A DNA stretch of 64,000 nt, taken from NCBI GenBank assembly GCA_963971405.1, contig OZ020492.1:2480001-2544000 (forward strand). Reading direction: 5' to 3'. Shown here in pieces: positions 46,096-57,511 of this stretch. Each line of letters begins with the position of its first letter. Position 1 is the first letter of the stretch. The notes under the pieces are model-generated. The model saw only the letters and a list, made by a program, of their open reading frames with translations. It was not told the origin of the DNA and made no database searches. The stretch comes from Psococerastis gibbosa (taxonomy: Eukaryota > Arthropoda > Insecta > Psocodea > Psocidae). Made by a program: the position numbers and the translations under genes.

Positions 46096-46312
46096 CAATA
46101 TAGCTGGCTGTATTGTCCTAAAGGCCAGAAGGAGGGTATTTGGAACTGTTAACGTACTTACTAGCCATCGCCTCCCTTGGTATTCGGGCAGTAGGCGCCA
46201 CACTGCCCAGTAAGGATGTGCCGAGAGTGATGCTCATGCTAGGGACAGTGTTCCATCATCCACGGCCATTGTTAAGAGATGTATGGAAAAACTGAAAATA
46301 AATAAATACATA
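46096..46312 (+). repeat. SINE-like repeat with AATAAA-type tail, copy 2
   Basis: Second copy of the element at 42771-42985: TATAGCTGGCTGTATTGTCC, CGCCTCCCTTGGTATTCGGG and ending GAAAATAAATAAATACA. Confidence 0.75.
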
Positions 46313-46919
46313 TACATATAAATGATAATATCGAATTACATATATCGTATTTGTGGTGATTCAGGGGTGGCCAATGTCCAAAGCTTTCTCTTATGGGGCC
46401 ACGATAGAGAAGCTTCGAAAGTGAACAAAAGTTTCGCAACGGGTGCTACAATTAAATAGTTGCCTCTGAAATATTCCTTCCACAGAAGCAATAAATTATT
46501 TGTTCAAAATATTGAAACTAATTTTGAAAATACAAACGAGAATAATAATTATTGAAATCTGTCTGTTGTCTAAAGTAATGGCGGCTACGGCCCTCTCAAC
46601 GCCATCTACATGAGGGACTCCAGCATATCTACGATTTGGAACGAGATTGGCCGATTATTGCTATTAATTCGGATAACGACAATTTACTAGGTACTAACTC
46701 TTTTTAAGTCCCTTCACCGCTTCTTAAGACCTTCAAAAATGATATAACTATTGGCTTGCAGATGTATGGTGGAGGTTTCGAGACAGTTGAGTTTAAAATG
46801 AAGTACTAATTTCTCACTCACACTTTCCCTCCAACTTCACGACTCTGCTTTACTGACCCCACCGACTGCCACAGGTTCATACATGCCTGTGTTGGCAATA
46901 TTATTTTATTATTATTTTT

Positions 46920-47604
46920 ATTTTGTCCTCACTGGTTACTCCACCAAGTCAGGGAAATATATTGAAAAAATAATGACTTACTTAAGGGATATCGGCGCAG
47001 GTACCTCCGAGCCCAAAAAAATACATGCCATAACTATTTTAGAGATCCCGTTTCTGACGTGTTTGAATCTAATAAATGTATAGAATTTTGGTAAGTAGGA
47101 ATACTGTATGAGACTAAGTTGACTAAGATTAATAGTTAATGTAATAGACTGAAAGGTAGCTATGAATTGCTATCCGACATGGAGCCATTTTTTTCTTCTA
47201 ATTTTTTGACTTGACTTATAAGCTGTTTATTTTTAAGGTAATCTTGCTAAATAATTTAGAGACAAACACTAAGTTGGTACGGTCCCCATACTTGTTTCTC
47301 GATCTGGTATTGGTAGTTTATGACTGTTTCTCGTAGGGTAGTACGGAATATTTGTATTATTAAATGATTGATTATAATAATTATTTAAGATTTTTTTGTA
47401 TTTCTGTAAATTCCTGAGTGAGTGTATGTCGCATCACCTGAACAAGTTAATATCGATATCTTACTTTTTTAAGTAACTTATCACGCGGATGGTAAGTTTC
47501 TTACTATCCGGTGTTGCAACTTCTGCAAAAATTTTGCAATATCTTCTCCTTCCTGCCATCTAAAACAAAAGGTTGAAATTACTGCCGAATAATCAATAGT
47601 CAAT
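46920..47604 (+). repeat. Local duplication, unit 2 (685 bp)
   Basis: Second copy of 45161-45845. Flanks differ on both sides, so the duplicated unit has sharp ends. Confidence 0.9.
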
Positions 47605-48024
47605 ATTGGTGGCCAATGTCCAATGCTATTTCTTATGGGGCCACCATAGAGAAGCTTCGAAAGTGAACAAAAGTTTCGCAACGGCTACAATTAAATAGTT
47701 GCCTCTGAAATATTCCTTCCATTGCAGCAATAAATTCTTTGTCCAAAATATTGAAACTAAATTTGAACCTACAGAAGGGAATAATTATTGAAATCGTTCT
47801 GTCTAAAGTAGAGGCGACTACGACCCTCTTAACAACATCTACTCGAGGGACTCCCAGCATACCTACGATATGGAACGAGAATGGCTGATTATTGATGTTA
47901 AATCGGATTACGACAATTTACTAGGGTACTAACTCTTTTAAGTCTCTTCACCACGTTTTAAGACCTTCAAAAAGACAAAGCTATTGGCTTGCAGATGTAT
48001 TGTAGAGGCTTACGAGTCAGTTGA

Positions 48025-48405
48025 GGCTAACGGCCTTACCATGTTGAATCCATTAGAGCAGAGCATGTTCCAAACTGCGGCAAACTTGGTAGTGTGCACA
48101 GCGTTGGCAGGGGAACATGGTGGGACATGACAACGCGCTGAGACTATGCCAGTCAGTCTACGTGCGTGTCGAGTCCTGGTCACCTCCGATTTAATCGTGC
48201 GACTTTACCATGTTTCCCGAAGTGGTTCATAATATATATAAACTATAATCAGGAATTCCACCCTTTCAGTCAACTCCCCTTTCCCCGAGGTGAAAGAGTC
48301 TGCCCTTAGGTGCCTCAAGTTAACAAACGGACTCACTCCCCCCGCCAGGCTAACAGGGTTGTTTAAAATCAGAAACTCTGAAAGCAGGCGTTAGATGCAA
48401 CAACA
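48025..48405 (+). repeat. Dispersed repeat family W, long copy
   Basis: CATGTTGAATCCATTAGAGC, TGGTGGGACATGACAACGCG, CCTGGTCACCTCCGATTTAA, TGCCCTTAGGTGCCTCAAGT and CCCCGCCAGGCTAACAGGGT. Longer than the copies at 460 and 24375 and the reference for the right half of the family. Confidence 0.8.
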
Positions 48406-48446
48406 AAAGTTGAGTATATAATGAATTTACATAAACATTTTACTAA

Positions 48447-48650
48447 AAATGGATCTAGACGGCATCATCATTGGTTTTGCTGACGACACTGTCATATACT
48501 TGAACGGATCAACGTGGAATGATACCTTCAAAAAGGCTAATGTATCAATAAGAAAAGTATAGACTTGGACTGATAGTAACTTACTTACATTAAACATAAC
48601 CAAAACCGTATATATGACGTTCAGTATAAACATATCGGGTCAGCCTCAGA
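48447..48650 (+). pseudogene. Non-LTR retrotransposon reverse transcriptase fragment (FADD box)
   Basis: DGIIIGFADDTVIYLNGSTW, NDTFKKANVSIRKV, a stop, TWTDSNLLTLNITKTVYMTF and SINISG. FADD is the catalytic C motif, and 'W...N.LTLN..KT..M.FS' is the D-motif region of non-LTR elements. Only this segment is present, with an in-frame stop. Confidence 0.88.
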
Positions 48651-49539
48651 TATCTTCTCCTTCCTGCCATCTAAAAACAAAAGGTTGAAATTACTAACGA
48701 ATAGTCAATTGTCAATATAAGCAATATTCGCAACGGGTGCTATCACCTATGAACCAAAGTTAATTTAAGGTCTGTGTTATATATACCATATAATACTACA
48801 ATGTAACGGGTGCTATAATCAAATAGTTGCCTCTGAAATATTCACAGAAGCATTAAATTCTTTGTACAAAATATTGAAACTGATTTTGAAAATACAGACG
48901 GGAATACTTTTTGAAATCGGTCTGTTGTATAAAGTAATTTAAGTAATACTAATTTAATGATTTTCAATAAGGTATATTATTATATAATATATGAACATTA
49001 GAAAATTGTAATTTTCATTGTCATCACTTTGTAAATTTAGTTCAACTTCAAAAATATGGTACCAAAAAAATAAATGCATTTTTAATTTACAATGAGAGGA
49101 TTTGTGGTTTTTAGGTTAATATACCATGCGAAAACAATGCAAGTAAAAAATGCCATATCATACAAATTGTTTGCGTAAAATGTTCTCAATGGTTTGGTTA
49201 TACTACTTATACTTATCCCTAGCGGTAACAGTGGGCTAGGCAAACAAAATGTTGGTTTTTTGGGAAAACTATTGCATTTATCAAATTTGCTACGGATTCG
49301 AGTTCCTCGTAAAAATGATCCAAAATGCCAATTTAGAAAAAAAAAAATACAAAAACTTCTTGTGGTAGCTGATGTAAATAATTACCCCGAACTCCCTAAA
49401 CAAGGGCTGACAAGCCTGGTCCCTGGTACCCGCTATCGTTCTACATTCCTACTTTTAAAAATGTTACCTTAAATGGTACTTCCAGAAAATCCAGAAAATT
49501 GGTAGCCTTCGCCTACAATACCTAGACGGCTGTTACCTT

Positions 49540-49842
49540 ATACTAAGGCTCTATATTAGACAGGTATTGTCATCCGCCATGTTGTATCCATTATAAGTCT
49601 GGTGTATAAGCCAAGCATTGGGTGTTTACCTATTAATTTTTAGAAATTTACCGTTGTTTATTTATTATTATTTAAAAAACGTGCTACCAATTAGGGAAGT
49701 AGTTCATAAGAAAATACTAAAACGTATATATTCGTTTTTTCAATCTTTTACTTTTCTCACAATACTTAGGTCTACCATATAGGAAATTTGGGATGCAACA
49801 TGGCGGATGACAATACCCGGGTATATAGTGCCTTACTTATAC
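49540..49842. mobile_element. MITE with about 50-bp inverted ends
   Basis: Left TAAGGCTCTATATTAGACAG and GTATTGTCATCCGCCATGTT; right end is their complement (AACATGGCGGATGACAATAC, then GGTATATAGTGCCTTA). The inner 25 bp are nearly perfect. Non-coding interior; probably a non-autonomous DNA transposon. Confidence 0.85.
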
Positions 49843-50639
49843 TTACGCTCATCGCCGTCAATGATTGTCAGAAATTTATTTATTTTCTCTTAATGCATTG
49901 GTCAATTTTTTGGTCAATACACAATTAATATTATTATTATAATGAAGTCGGGATGATTTATAGGCTGAAAGACTGACTTTATACATAAAATATTAAACAA
50001 AATAGCAATTAGACGCGATAGTAAATATTGTTAATATACGTTACGGCAACGGCCCGCCGCCCGATGCCTGATTGCCCGATGCCCGAATCAGGGCTGCCAC
50101 CTGCCACGGCCACTGAGAAATACTTCCTGAAATTTTCTAAATTTAGTCTCGGAATTACTCGGAATTTCTTAAGCCATATTACACCATGTTTAACTTATGA
50201 TAGAGTCGTTTCGGTAAGTCACTTGTTTTAAAATAACGCGGCATAATTTCTATGATTAAATCCGAGCCCCTACACCGGGGGATGTCACTCCATGTTAAAA
50301 ACTTGATTTATCCAATACGGCCAACCTCAGTTCCGCTACCAGTAACGAGAGGCGCTGTCTGTTTCCCGCCAGTATTCAAATTATCCTAGTTTTCTTAAAT
50401 AAATTTTTAAGTGAAAATATTTCCAAATATTAGCTAATTTAAATGCAACCTCACTGAAATTCAGCTCTACGATCACCTTAACTTATAATTTCAGCAGTGA
50501 TATTCCATATTGAACTCTGACAATGCAAAAATTCAATCTTTTCATACACTTATGCATGTTAAGTCTAACACTAGTGAATAAAATCTATGTAAAGTAATTC
50601 GGTAGACCACGAAAATATTCTATAGGACGTTTTAATGCT

Positions 50640-51037
50640 TTAATTTTTTCCTCTTCTTATCCCCTAAGGGGGAAGGTGTTCCGGCATTGGCGCTTCTACA
50701 GCCATCTAAATGACGGTGCGTGAATGTGAGTTGGTCCACACCTGTCTGGATGTTTCTCGGCAGCGTCATCTCCGCTTCTCCTATTTCCTGGTACCACAAT
50801 CTCCTCCTTTTCCAGGGGATGAGTCTCACCTCACCATTGAACATGCCGATTCCATAACAAGCGCTTTCCCCCTAGCTTGCTAGCTTGAGTTATTTCGGCA
50901 GTTTTCAACCCAGCTTTGAACTGGTGGCTCCTTTGCCTGTCTGCCAGGGTTTCTTCAGCTGCCCAGCGTAGCAACCTCACCTCCGCCGTATCAGCTAGTA
51001 GCCTACCACGTCCATATATCAAGCAGGGCCTAACCAC
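50640..51037 (-). pseudogene. RTE-like non-LTR retrotransposon C-terminus
   Basis: MVRPCLIYGRGRLLADTAEV, RLLRWAAEETLADRQRSHQF, KAGLKTAEITQASKLGGKRL and LLWNRHVQW, then after a stop ETHPLEKEEIVVPGNRR. The pattern 'R(P/A)(V/L)LLYG...T..V..RLLRWA.G.T..D+.RS..I+...+.A.I..KL.E.RL+W.GHV.R' is the C-terminal domain of RTE-clade and related elements. Broken by stops and small deletions. Confidence 0.75.
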
Positions 51038-51620
51038 TTGCTAATAATTATTTCTAGTCATTTAACTTTTTCGGCATATCTTTCTGTCTACTAATAGCCC
51101 TTCCCTTTCCATCATTGATGGAGAAGCACTATATGCGACGAGATGTTGAGTCAGTAACTTAGTATTTTACCTATGCTATGTAGTAATATTAATTTATACG
51201 TGCGACGTGTTATTGCAACAAATACAAAGCAAAATAATTAATGAAATCAATATTCAATTGGCCATGCAGCGAATTTGTCGAATAATGGCCGAAATCGAAT
51301 GGCATGGCGATCGTTTATTTATGTACATATCGGTCATGCGCATCCGTCAAATAACAAGTCAGTAAGCCACTTTTAAAAGTAATATATTTTTATATAATCA
51401 AAAAATTGCAGCTTATATTTTAAAATAATTAGAAAACGTTTTTGAAAATCAATTCGACGTTTTTGTTCTAAATATTATCAATAAAATGAACATAAATGTC
51501 TAACGTAGTGTCACTAGTTCCGCTACCAGAAACGAGACTGCGCTCTTTTGAATAAATTAAGGCGGGCTATGTCGGTGGCCCTTCTATCCTATCCTTATTC
51601 TATGCCCTACACCTCCATGT

Positions 51621-51708
51621 GGTGGGGATTCCACCGATTGTGTTTGTCAGCGTGATATTGACGTGGTAGCAGACATTAAAGACATTAAAGGTCGGTGGAA
51701 TCCCCGCC
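51621..51708. repeat. Short inverted repeat (17-bp arms)
   Basis: GGTGGGGATTCCACCGA (51621-51637) and TCGGTGGAATCCCCGCC (51692-51708) pair at 16 of 17 positions around a 54-bp spacer. Confidence 0.7.
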
Positions 51709-52239
51709 TATATGATTTGCTTGCGGAAGCAGGGGACCAATAGAAAAACGCCATATTTAGGCCTTCAACTTTCGCGCCAAATGAAACTCAATAGTTTTCT
51801 TATGGTACCTAACCCAAGATTTTTAAAATTAAAAAAAATGTGTCTTTATTAAATATTTAGGCTGTCTAACTTCACTATTATGATAGATATGCTTTCCCAA
51901 AATAGCTGAAAATTATGTGGATTAAAAAGAAACAATAGCATCAAATAAGTTCAACCATCCAAAACAGTAACTGTTTACTGTACCCTATGAAATTTCAAGT
52001 GTATAGCAAATGCAAAATTAAATTATAGGCAATAATAAGGGTAACAAAAAGGCATTCTCTCTTAATTTTGAAATAAAATACAGAATACCCCTTGCTGTGA
52101 AGACCTAAATATAGCGAATATTTGTTTATATCAGTTATATTCATGCCATTTTCAAGCTAGCTAGGGCTAGCTTCTGGGCGTCGTCATCAATTTCTGTCGT
52201 CTAAAACAAAATAATAGTAAATAAATAAGGAACACAATT

Positions 52240-52770
52240 ACCGTATTATCGGGTTCGTCAAAAATTCCCTAACCGAGTAGGCAACTTGTTCCAACAGTAG
52301 CCGACAGACGGCCCTTGAAAAAACCTTTACCTCATCCAGTGTCCTAATCTCCCGGGGTAGTTTGTCAAACAACCGGATCCCCATCTCCCTAGGAGACCTA
52401 AGGGTAGCCGTAAGACGACTGTTCTCCCTGAGGAAGCAGTCCCTATTTCTGGTCCCATAGGTATGGGTATCACCTGATCTGGGGGGACGGGTTTTTCCGC
52501 AAGTGCACTAATGTCTCCAAGATATATAGAGCTGGTAGAGTTAGTATACCGAATTCCCTAAATAATTTTTTTTTTTTGTTCTGGCCTCGGCGATGGGGAG
52601 CCATTCAGCTCTAAATAAGGACCGGCAAGATTCTCTTTGGTCTTTGATACCCGCAATGGTTCTAATAGCCCTCTTTTGCAAGCGAAAAACGCGGAAGGAG
52701 TCAGTAGAGTTACCCCAACAGATAATAACATATCGGATGTGACTATGCTATTTCTTACCTTAAAACTGAG
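52240..52770 (-). pseudogene. Jockey-like non-LTR retrotransposon C-terminus
   Basis: The - strand reads HSHIRYVIICWGNSTDSFRV, FRLQKRAIRTIAGIKDQRES, CRSLFRAEWLPIAEART, then a T-rich interruption, LFREFGILTLPALYILETLV, HLRKNPSP, and in other frames fragments of RLFDKLPREIRTLDEVKVF. 'YG...WG......+....QKRA(I/V)R.I' followed by 'C..LF..L.IL.L' is the C-terminal region of Jockey/CR1-type elements. Stops and frameshifts throughout. Confidence 0.85.
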
Positions 52771-53199
52771 CAGCAGTTAACCGCACTATGTTTCACCGTT
52801 TCGCGATTTCGCTTATTGTCGCATTATTAAAATCGTTAAAATCGCTAAATTCTTTGTAGGTTTTCAACTTTTTATTACTATTAACATCAAACTTTAATTG
52901 CTTAATTTTCTTATTATAGCCAATATTATACGTATATTTTTGTATTGATATCTATGCCTATACCTTCTTCTTGTGATTTATAGTAAATAATCAGTCATGC
53001 CCTCACATCTGATATCATACAATATGTTAGGCTGACCGTTTGCTAGATTCCTTACTAAGAGCGCCATAAGAATCAAATGATTTGCTTACAGTCTTATGGA
53101 TTACGCACCTCAGCATGGTTTTCTTTTCTGTTTCGATTCCACTCATGGACTGAAGGCAGACCCAGAAATATTAGAAATATTTCTCCTTTCTCGTTGGAG

Positions 53200-53355
53200 G
53201 GGGGGGGGGGCTTACTCAAGGCCGTAGCAGGATTGTTTTCGGGAGGGGGGGGGGTCAGAAATGTAAATGGATATTATATAGTAGTTTTTATTTTTCCTCT
53301 CAAAATCCGATTCTTGGTAGTGTCATCATTTCATTAAGGGGGGGGGGGGGTTGAA
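53200..53355. repeat. Poly-G/transposon-end-like tracts
   Basis: Three G runs of 10-12 (53201-53212, 53245-53254, 53339-53350). The first is followed by GGCCGTAGCAGGATTGTTTTCGGGAGGGG, which resembles the left end of the G-rich hAT MITEs (compare 58521). Partner end not found. Confidence 0.4.
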
Positions 53356-54696
53356 CCCCAGATCCCCAGAGGAATAGAGTAGTATTTCTCTCCAATCACA
53401 ATTCTGGAATCGATTCCTGCAAAACTTTTGACGTCCCTATTATTGGTGATTTATAGGCTTATGCAATTTAATATAAATAAAAAAGTGAAAACAGAAAACG
53501 CCTTACTACATTGTAGAATGTGTATCCGTTAATCATTATATGTGAGCTATATGAGAAGACAAAAACCAGTAAGCAACAACTTAGGCCTACCGAAGTAAAA
53601 ATACTATCAAAATCCAAAATATTGCAGAATGGCAAAACCAATCTATAGGGATCTACTGTACTGCAAAATATACACATAGCCTAGCTTGTGAAAGAACACT
53701 CCCACAGCAAGTTGGTTACTATTTTAAAGAATGGAAAAATGTAGCAGAAAAAAAAGTTTAGTTATGTGGTAGCACTATTATCTGATTCAATATCAGCAAA
53801 TAAGTATCAATACTTGCAAGTATTGAATTAAAAGTATTGGGTATCGATACTAGTATTAGGTCTATATCAGTACTCAGTAGTATCGTTGCCCGTTGGATGG
53901 ATCTCTAACTCAACACATACAAAATAGGAACTTGCGTAGTGCTGTTACGCTACTACGGTATCACTCACAGTATTTCCCGAATAAAGAAAGAAAAGTCAAT
54001 GATTAAATAAAGTCCAGTTTGTGAATAAAAAAGTGTTCAAAATATAAAAATTGTCAAGTGTCGGACGCCGGTTAAATTTTATTTAGTATCGGAAAATCGT
54101 TCACCCGGAATGTTTTTAAAAACTCGGAATTCCGTAACTAAACTCGGAACGCGGCAGCCCTGGCCCTAATCCGAATTCCGATTGTTGATTCGGGCGCGAT
54201 TCCCCGATTGCCGGGATTGCCCGATGGCCGCCATGTTTAGCCGAGAACATCCGAATATTTCCGAAGGAAGTCCTCATATTGAAAATTATAGTTAATATAA
54301 TACATTATATTATAAAGTTAAACAGCTGGTAACTTTATCCTTAATTTTCGAGGAACCTAACAATTAGCATAAATTATATTCACTATCCTTTTAACTCTCC
54401 ATACCACGTGAGGATAATCCAATTTTTTGAAAAATTAACAAAATTCTTCAAAAACACGGCTATGCAACAGTACTGTCAAACGTTCTTGTTGTAGTTTTAG
54501 TTGTACAATTAAGCACTAAGCAGCACTTAGTACTAGTAATGACATCCATGCACACTTTATCATCACTTATTAAAACAATAGTCTTCTATCCTCTTCTGAA
54601 AACCAGGCAGTCCATACACACGAACCAGCCTTCAGTTGTGAGCTGCGGGCGTTTTTGCTTCCATATTTATTTATGTGTTAGTACAGCATAAGTAAA

Positions 54697-54830
54697 GAGT
54701 TAGTAAATCTTTTTGATGGTCGAAATGTTCGAATTCGAGATTTTTACACGTATTGAGATTCCCAGGAACCCCAAAAAGTGTTTTTTACGAGTTGTCTGTC
54801 TGTAAATCGATTTGGAGCCAATCTACTTAA
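54697..54830 (+). repeat. Family Z repeat, truncated copy
   Basis: TTTTTGATGGTCGAAATGTT, TTTACACGTATTGAGATTCC and TTGTCTGTCTGTAAATCGAT follow the order seen at 43260-43400; both ends are missing. Confidence 0.65.
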
Positions 54831-54840
54831 TGGATCGGTC

Positions 54841-55680
54841 ACGCCAAGTTGAATCCACCGGAGCTGATCCTGTTCAAAACTGCAGCAAACATGGTAGTGT
54901 GCAGAGTGTTGGCAGGGGAACATGGTGGGACATGATAACACGCTGAGACTACAAGTCAGTCAGTCCAGTCCTGGTCACATCCGAACTCCGAGGTAATCGT
55001 GTGACTTTACAATGTTCCCCATGTTGCTCATAATCTACTCTAATCATTCGCGTAAATGCTCAAAATTTCTGGGGGAGGGGGGCTTTAGGACCCCAAGACT
55101 TTGATCCCCCGTAGAAAAAAAAAAGATAAATAGGCCCAAATTAGTGAGGTTTTACCTATATTATACCCTGGAGAAAGGGGAGCCCGGGGGTCTCCCTCGG
55201 AGAAAAAAAAAATGAAAAATGGGCCCAAATTAGTGAGGGTTTACGAATATTGTACCCCGGAGAAAGGGGGGCCCGGGGGTCTCCCCCGGAGAAAAATTTG
55301 GAAAAAATAGCTCTGAAGTATTGGGGTTTTAAGCATTTTGAGTAATATATTTTTTGTGAAAGTGCTTGGTCAATATGTTGTTTTTCTTAAATGTAAAATA
55401 AGCATACTAAGAATTAATTTCCCTTTCATTATTGTGGATACAATGCCTTAACTCCATAACGTCTTTGTCACCAGAAATCCTGGGGGGGGGGGGCTACAGG
55501 TGAACCTGGGGGGGCTAAGCCCCCCCCCCAGGACCCCCCTATTTACGCCAATGCTATAATCAGGGGGTCCACCCTGTCAGTCATTTTCCCTCCTCCCTGA
55601 AGAGAATGAGTGTGCCCTTAGGTGCCTCAAGTTATGGAACCCGCCAGACTGACAGGGTTTCTTAAACGTAGTATAAAGTA
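54841..55680 (+). repeat. Dispersed repeat family W, copy interrupted by a MITE
   Basis: Left part 54841-55045 (CACGCCAAGTTGAATCCACC, GGTGGGACATGATAACACGC, CTGGTCACATCCGAACTCCG) and right part 55554-55680 (CTATAATCAGGGGGTCCACC, GTGCCCTTAGGTGCCTCAAG) join without gap when the element at 55046-55553 is removed, giving the order found at 48025-48405. Confidence 0.85.
55046..55553. mobile_element. G-rich MITE (ATTGGCGTAAAT ends), copy 1, nested in family W
   Basis: Left ATTCGCGTAAAT and right ATTTACGCCAAT(G) are inverted ends. Flanks CTCTAATC (55038-55045) and CTATAATC (55554-55561) give an 8-bp duplication with one mismatch; the empty site in the W copies at 650 and 48245 reads CTATAATC once. 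The interior holds a tandem of about 105 bp with GGAGAAAGGGGAGCCCGGGG-type hairpins. 508 bp, non-coding. Confidence 0.85.
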
Positions 55681-56021
55681 TAAAGGCTAAGCAAGAACAA
55701 TTTTCCTGGGGTTTAATGATTATTTTTGGCTTTTGCAATATCTACTTTTTCTATAATTCTCTCATTTTCTATAATAGGCTTATGTTTCCTATTTAAATGC
55801 TCATTTGCGGAAGGCTTTTCATGCGTTTTATAGAATAATCTTGTTTTTTTTTCGCTTAACAGCGGCATGTCAGCATGTGTTGCTCATGTTTGAAGGGGAC
55901 GTGCTGAACAGTATCATCAGTATCTAATTGCATAGCATAGTTTTTGTAGGAGTTAGGTGTATTCTGAATGCGAATGGTGGTTGCCAACTGCATGAACAGT
56001 TCTCATTAGATATCAGGACGA

Positions 56022-56084
56022 TGTATAGTGTGGTTCAGACTCAAACTTTCACCCGAAAGGTTGTTGGTTCGAGTCCCACACTTG
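56022..56084 (+). repeat. SINE-1 head fragment
   Basis: GGTTCAGACTCAAACTTTCA, CCCGAAAGGTTGTTGGTTCG and AGTCCCACACTTG match the pol III promoter region of SINE-1. The A box is damaged. Confidence 0.75.
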
Positions 56085-56138
56085 TATGTAGGTATGGATG
56101 TATAATTATATGACATGCCACTTAAATCATTTATTTGT

Positions 56139-56360
56139 CAGGACATGTAGAGTAGTGGTACGGACTCTGACTTTAACCCGAAAGGTTGTTCGAGTCCCAC
56201 ACTTGCTACAATTTCTGGCCATGCTTTGGAGGGCATGAAAAGCAGGCGATCCCGGGGCTCCCTAGTTGAGTGTAAGAGAGGGCTTTATAGTCCTAACTCC
56301 GATAGGTCGGCTAAGTAATAAAACAAAGCGTCAATACTTTTTTATTAATTTATTTATTAA
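56139..56360 (+). repeat. SINE-1, + strand copy
   Basis: CAGGACATGTAGAGTAGTGG, CCCGAAAGGTTGTTCGAGTC, GGCCATGCTTTGGAGGGCAT, AGTTGAGTGTAAGAGAGGGC and GGCTAAGTAATAAAACAAAG, ending in an ATTT-rich tail. Same order as at 14321-14531 on the other strand. Three bases of the B box are lost. Confidence 0.85.
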
Positions 56361-56649
56361 GCTATAAGCCGAGGCGTAGGAACTACTTGCTTTACTTTAT
56401 GTACTGAAGCCGAGTCTCTGTAGCCGAGTATCTGCCATTAGTAGAGGTATTCTGCAGTTTGGGGCAGTTTGTCAATGGGTCCCCGTCCATCCTCGCAGTC
56501 TCGCAGCAAAATAATTGTCGTTGTATGCAGGTATGCTGTGTAGGTGCGCTTAGGCGGGGGTTCCACCAACCTCTCATTGCAGAATGCAAATGACATTGAC
56601 GGAAATTTGAATTTTTCTTTTTATAGAAATCTATTAAAATGTTTGTAAC

Positions 56650-56740
56650 TTTCCAGAAGTTCGCTTTCATTTCGACCACGGCCCATCAGCCGGGATTCTA
56701 CTGATTCTTCATTTGACTCCGGCCGTGAAAGCCTTTGCTG
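56650..56740 (+). repeat. PLE-A end fragment
   Basis: CCAGAAGTTCGCTTTCATTT, CGACCACGGCCCATCAGCCG, GGATTCTACTGATTC and CTCCGGCCGTGAAAGCCTTT match the outermost PLE-A end at 63418-63500. The ribozyme-like part is absent. Confidence 0.8.
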
Positions 56741-57511
56741 TTACACAACTCAAGATGTATTTAAAATTGATCAACTATCTTTTGCACTGGGGTATGTCTT
56801 AATAAAAGTTGAAGAAAATTACATGCTGCATCTGCTGTTACTTTGTTCTGGTACGTTTTCCATTATTATTTTATTATTTATGCTACAAACGTTTTTCTTC
56901 CCAATCACTCATGAAAAAGATGAAATAATGAGACAAGGTAGCAGATGTTATTTACGCCACTGATGGTAAGCCCAATAATAATCTTCTTCTTCTTCGGCCG
57001 ATATTCCCCTGCACTGAAGGAATATTATTATAAATAAGTTATCAGTTATACCATACTAATATAAAAATCATGTGGGCCCCCAAGTTAATTAATTAAACTT
57101 TTTGGGGGCTCGCAGAGTAAACGCTATAGATGTTGTCTATTTCACGTCTGTGAATCTAGTTTTAATTTCATATCAATTTCATATTATAATATATAACAAT
57201 AATAATAGGTTTTTCATTAGGGATTTATTAAGACGGGCAAATTGTTTTTAACATTTTTAAGGATCACTGTCACCATCTGCCGTCTCCGGTATACAAAAGT
57301 AATAGTAAAATAACTTTGTCAAGTATTACTAAAATTATTAAATATTATGCAAAAGAAATACATACTTTTACCTGAAGATGGTCAAGCGAAAATTGTTCTG
57401 AAATTATTGCTTTTATTGCACGCAGTTGTAGGCAAGGACAATGTTTATAATACTGTCAGGTATTAGATATGCACACCTTAATACTACTTTCAATTTCGGG
57501 GAGGGATAATT

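Larger units (their letters stand above)
41990..48950. repeat. Mosaic of local duplications (family Y repeats)
   Basis: A unit of about 530 bp recurs in full or in part at about 42000-42250, 42610-42780, 42995-43235, 44080-44330, 46340-46880, 47605-48030 and 48720-48940. Its words include GGCCAATGTCCAATGCTTTC, GAGAAGCTTCGAAAGTGAAC, TTGCCTCTGAAATATTCCTT, GGAACGAGATTGGCCGATTA and TTCGGATAACGACAATTTAC. It alternates with a unit carrying ATCTTCTCCTTCCTGCCATC (44362, 44768, 45781, 47540, 48652). No conserved open frame. This may be a decayed cluster of a larger transposon. Confidence 0.8.
50089..54162. mobile_element. 4.07-kb hAT-like element with 8-bp target duplication, carrying nested retroelements
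   Basis: Left end CAGGGCTGCCAC and right end GCGGCAGCCCTG are 10-bp inverted repeats beginning CAG and ending CTG. Flanks GCCCGAAT (50081-50088) and GCCCTAAT (54163-54170) match 7 of 8. Subterminal CGGAATT and CTCGGAATT words occur near both ends, as is common for hAT elements. No transposase (BED finger or RNase H-like motifs) was recognised inside. Instead there are an RTE-like fragment (50640-51037) and a Jockey-like fragment (52240-52770), both on the - strand. The call rests on ends and target duplication. Confidence 0.65.

Noticed and set aside
48427..48633. 68-codon frame on the - strand
   Set aside because: Antisense shadow of the FADD-box reverse transcriptase fragment.
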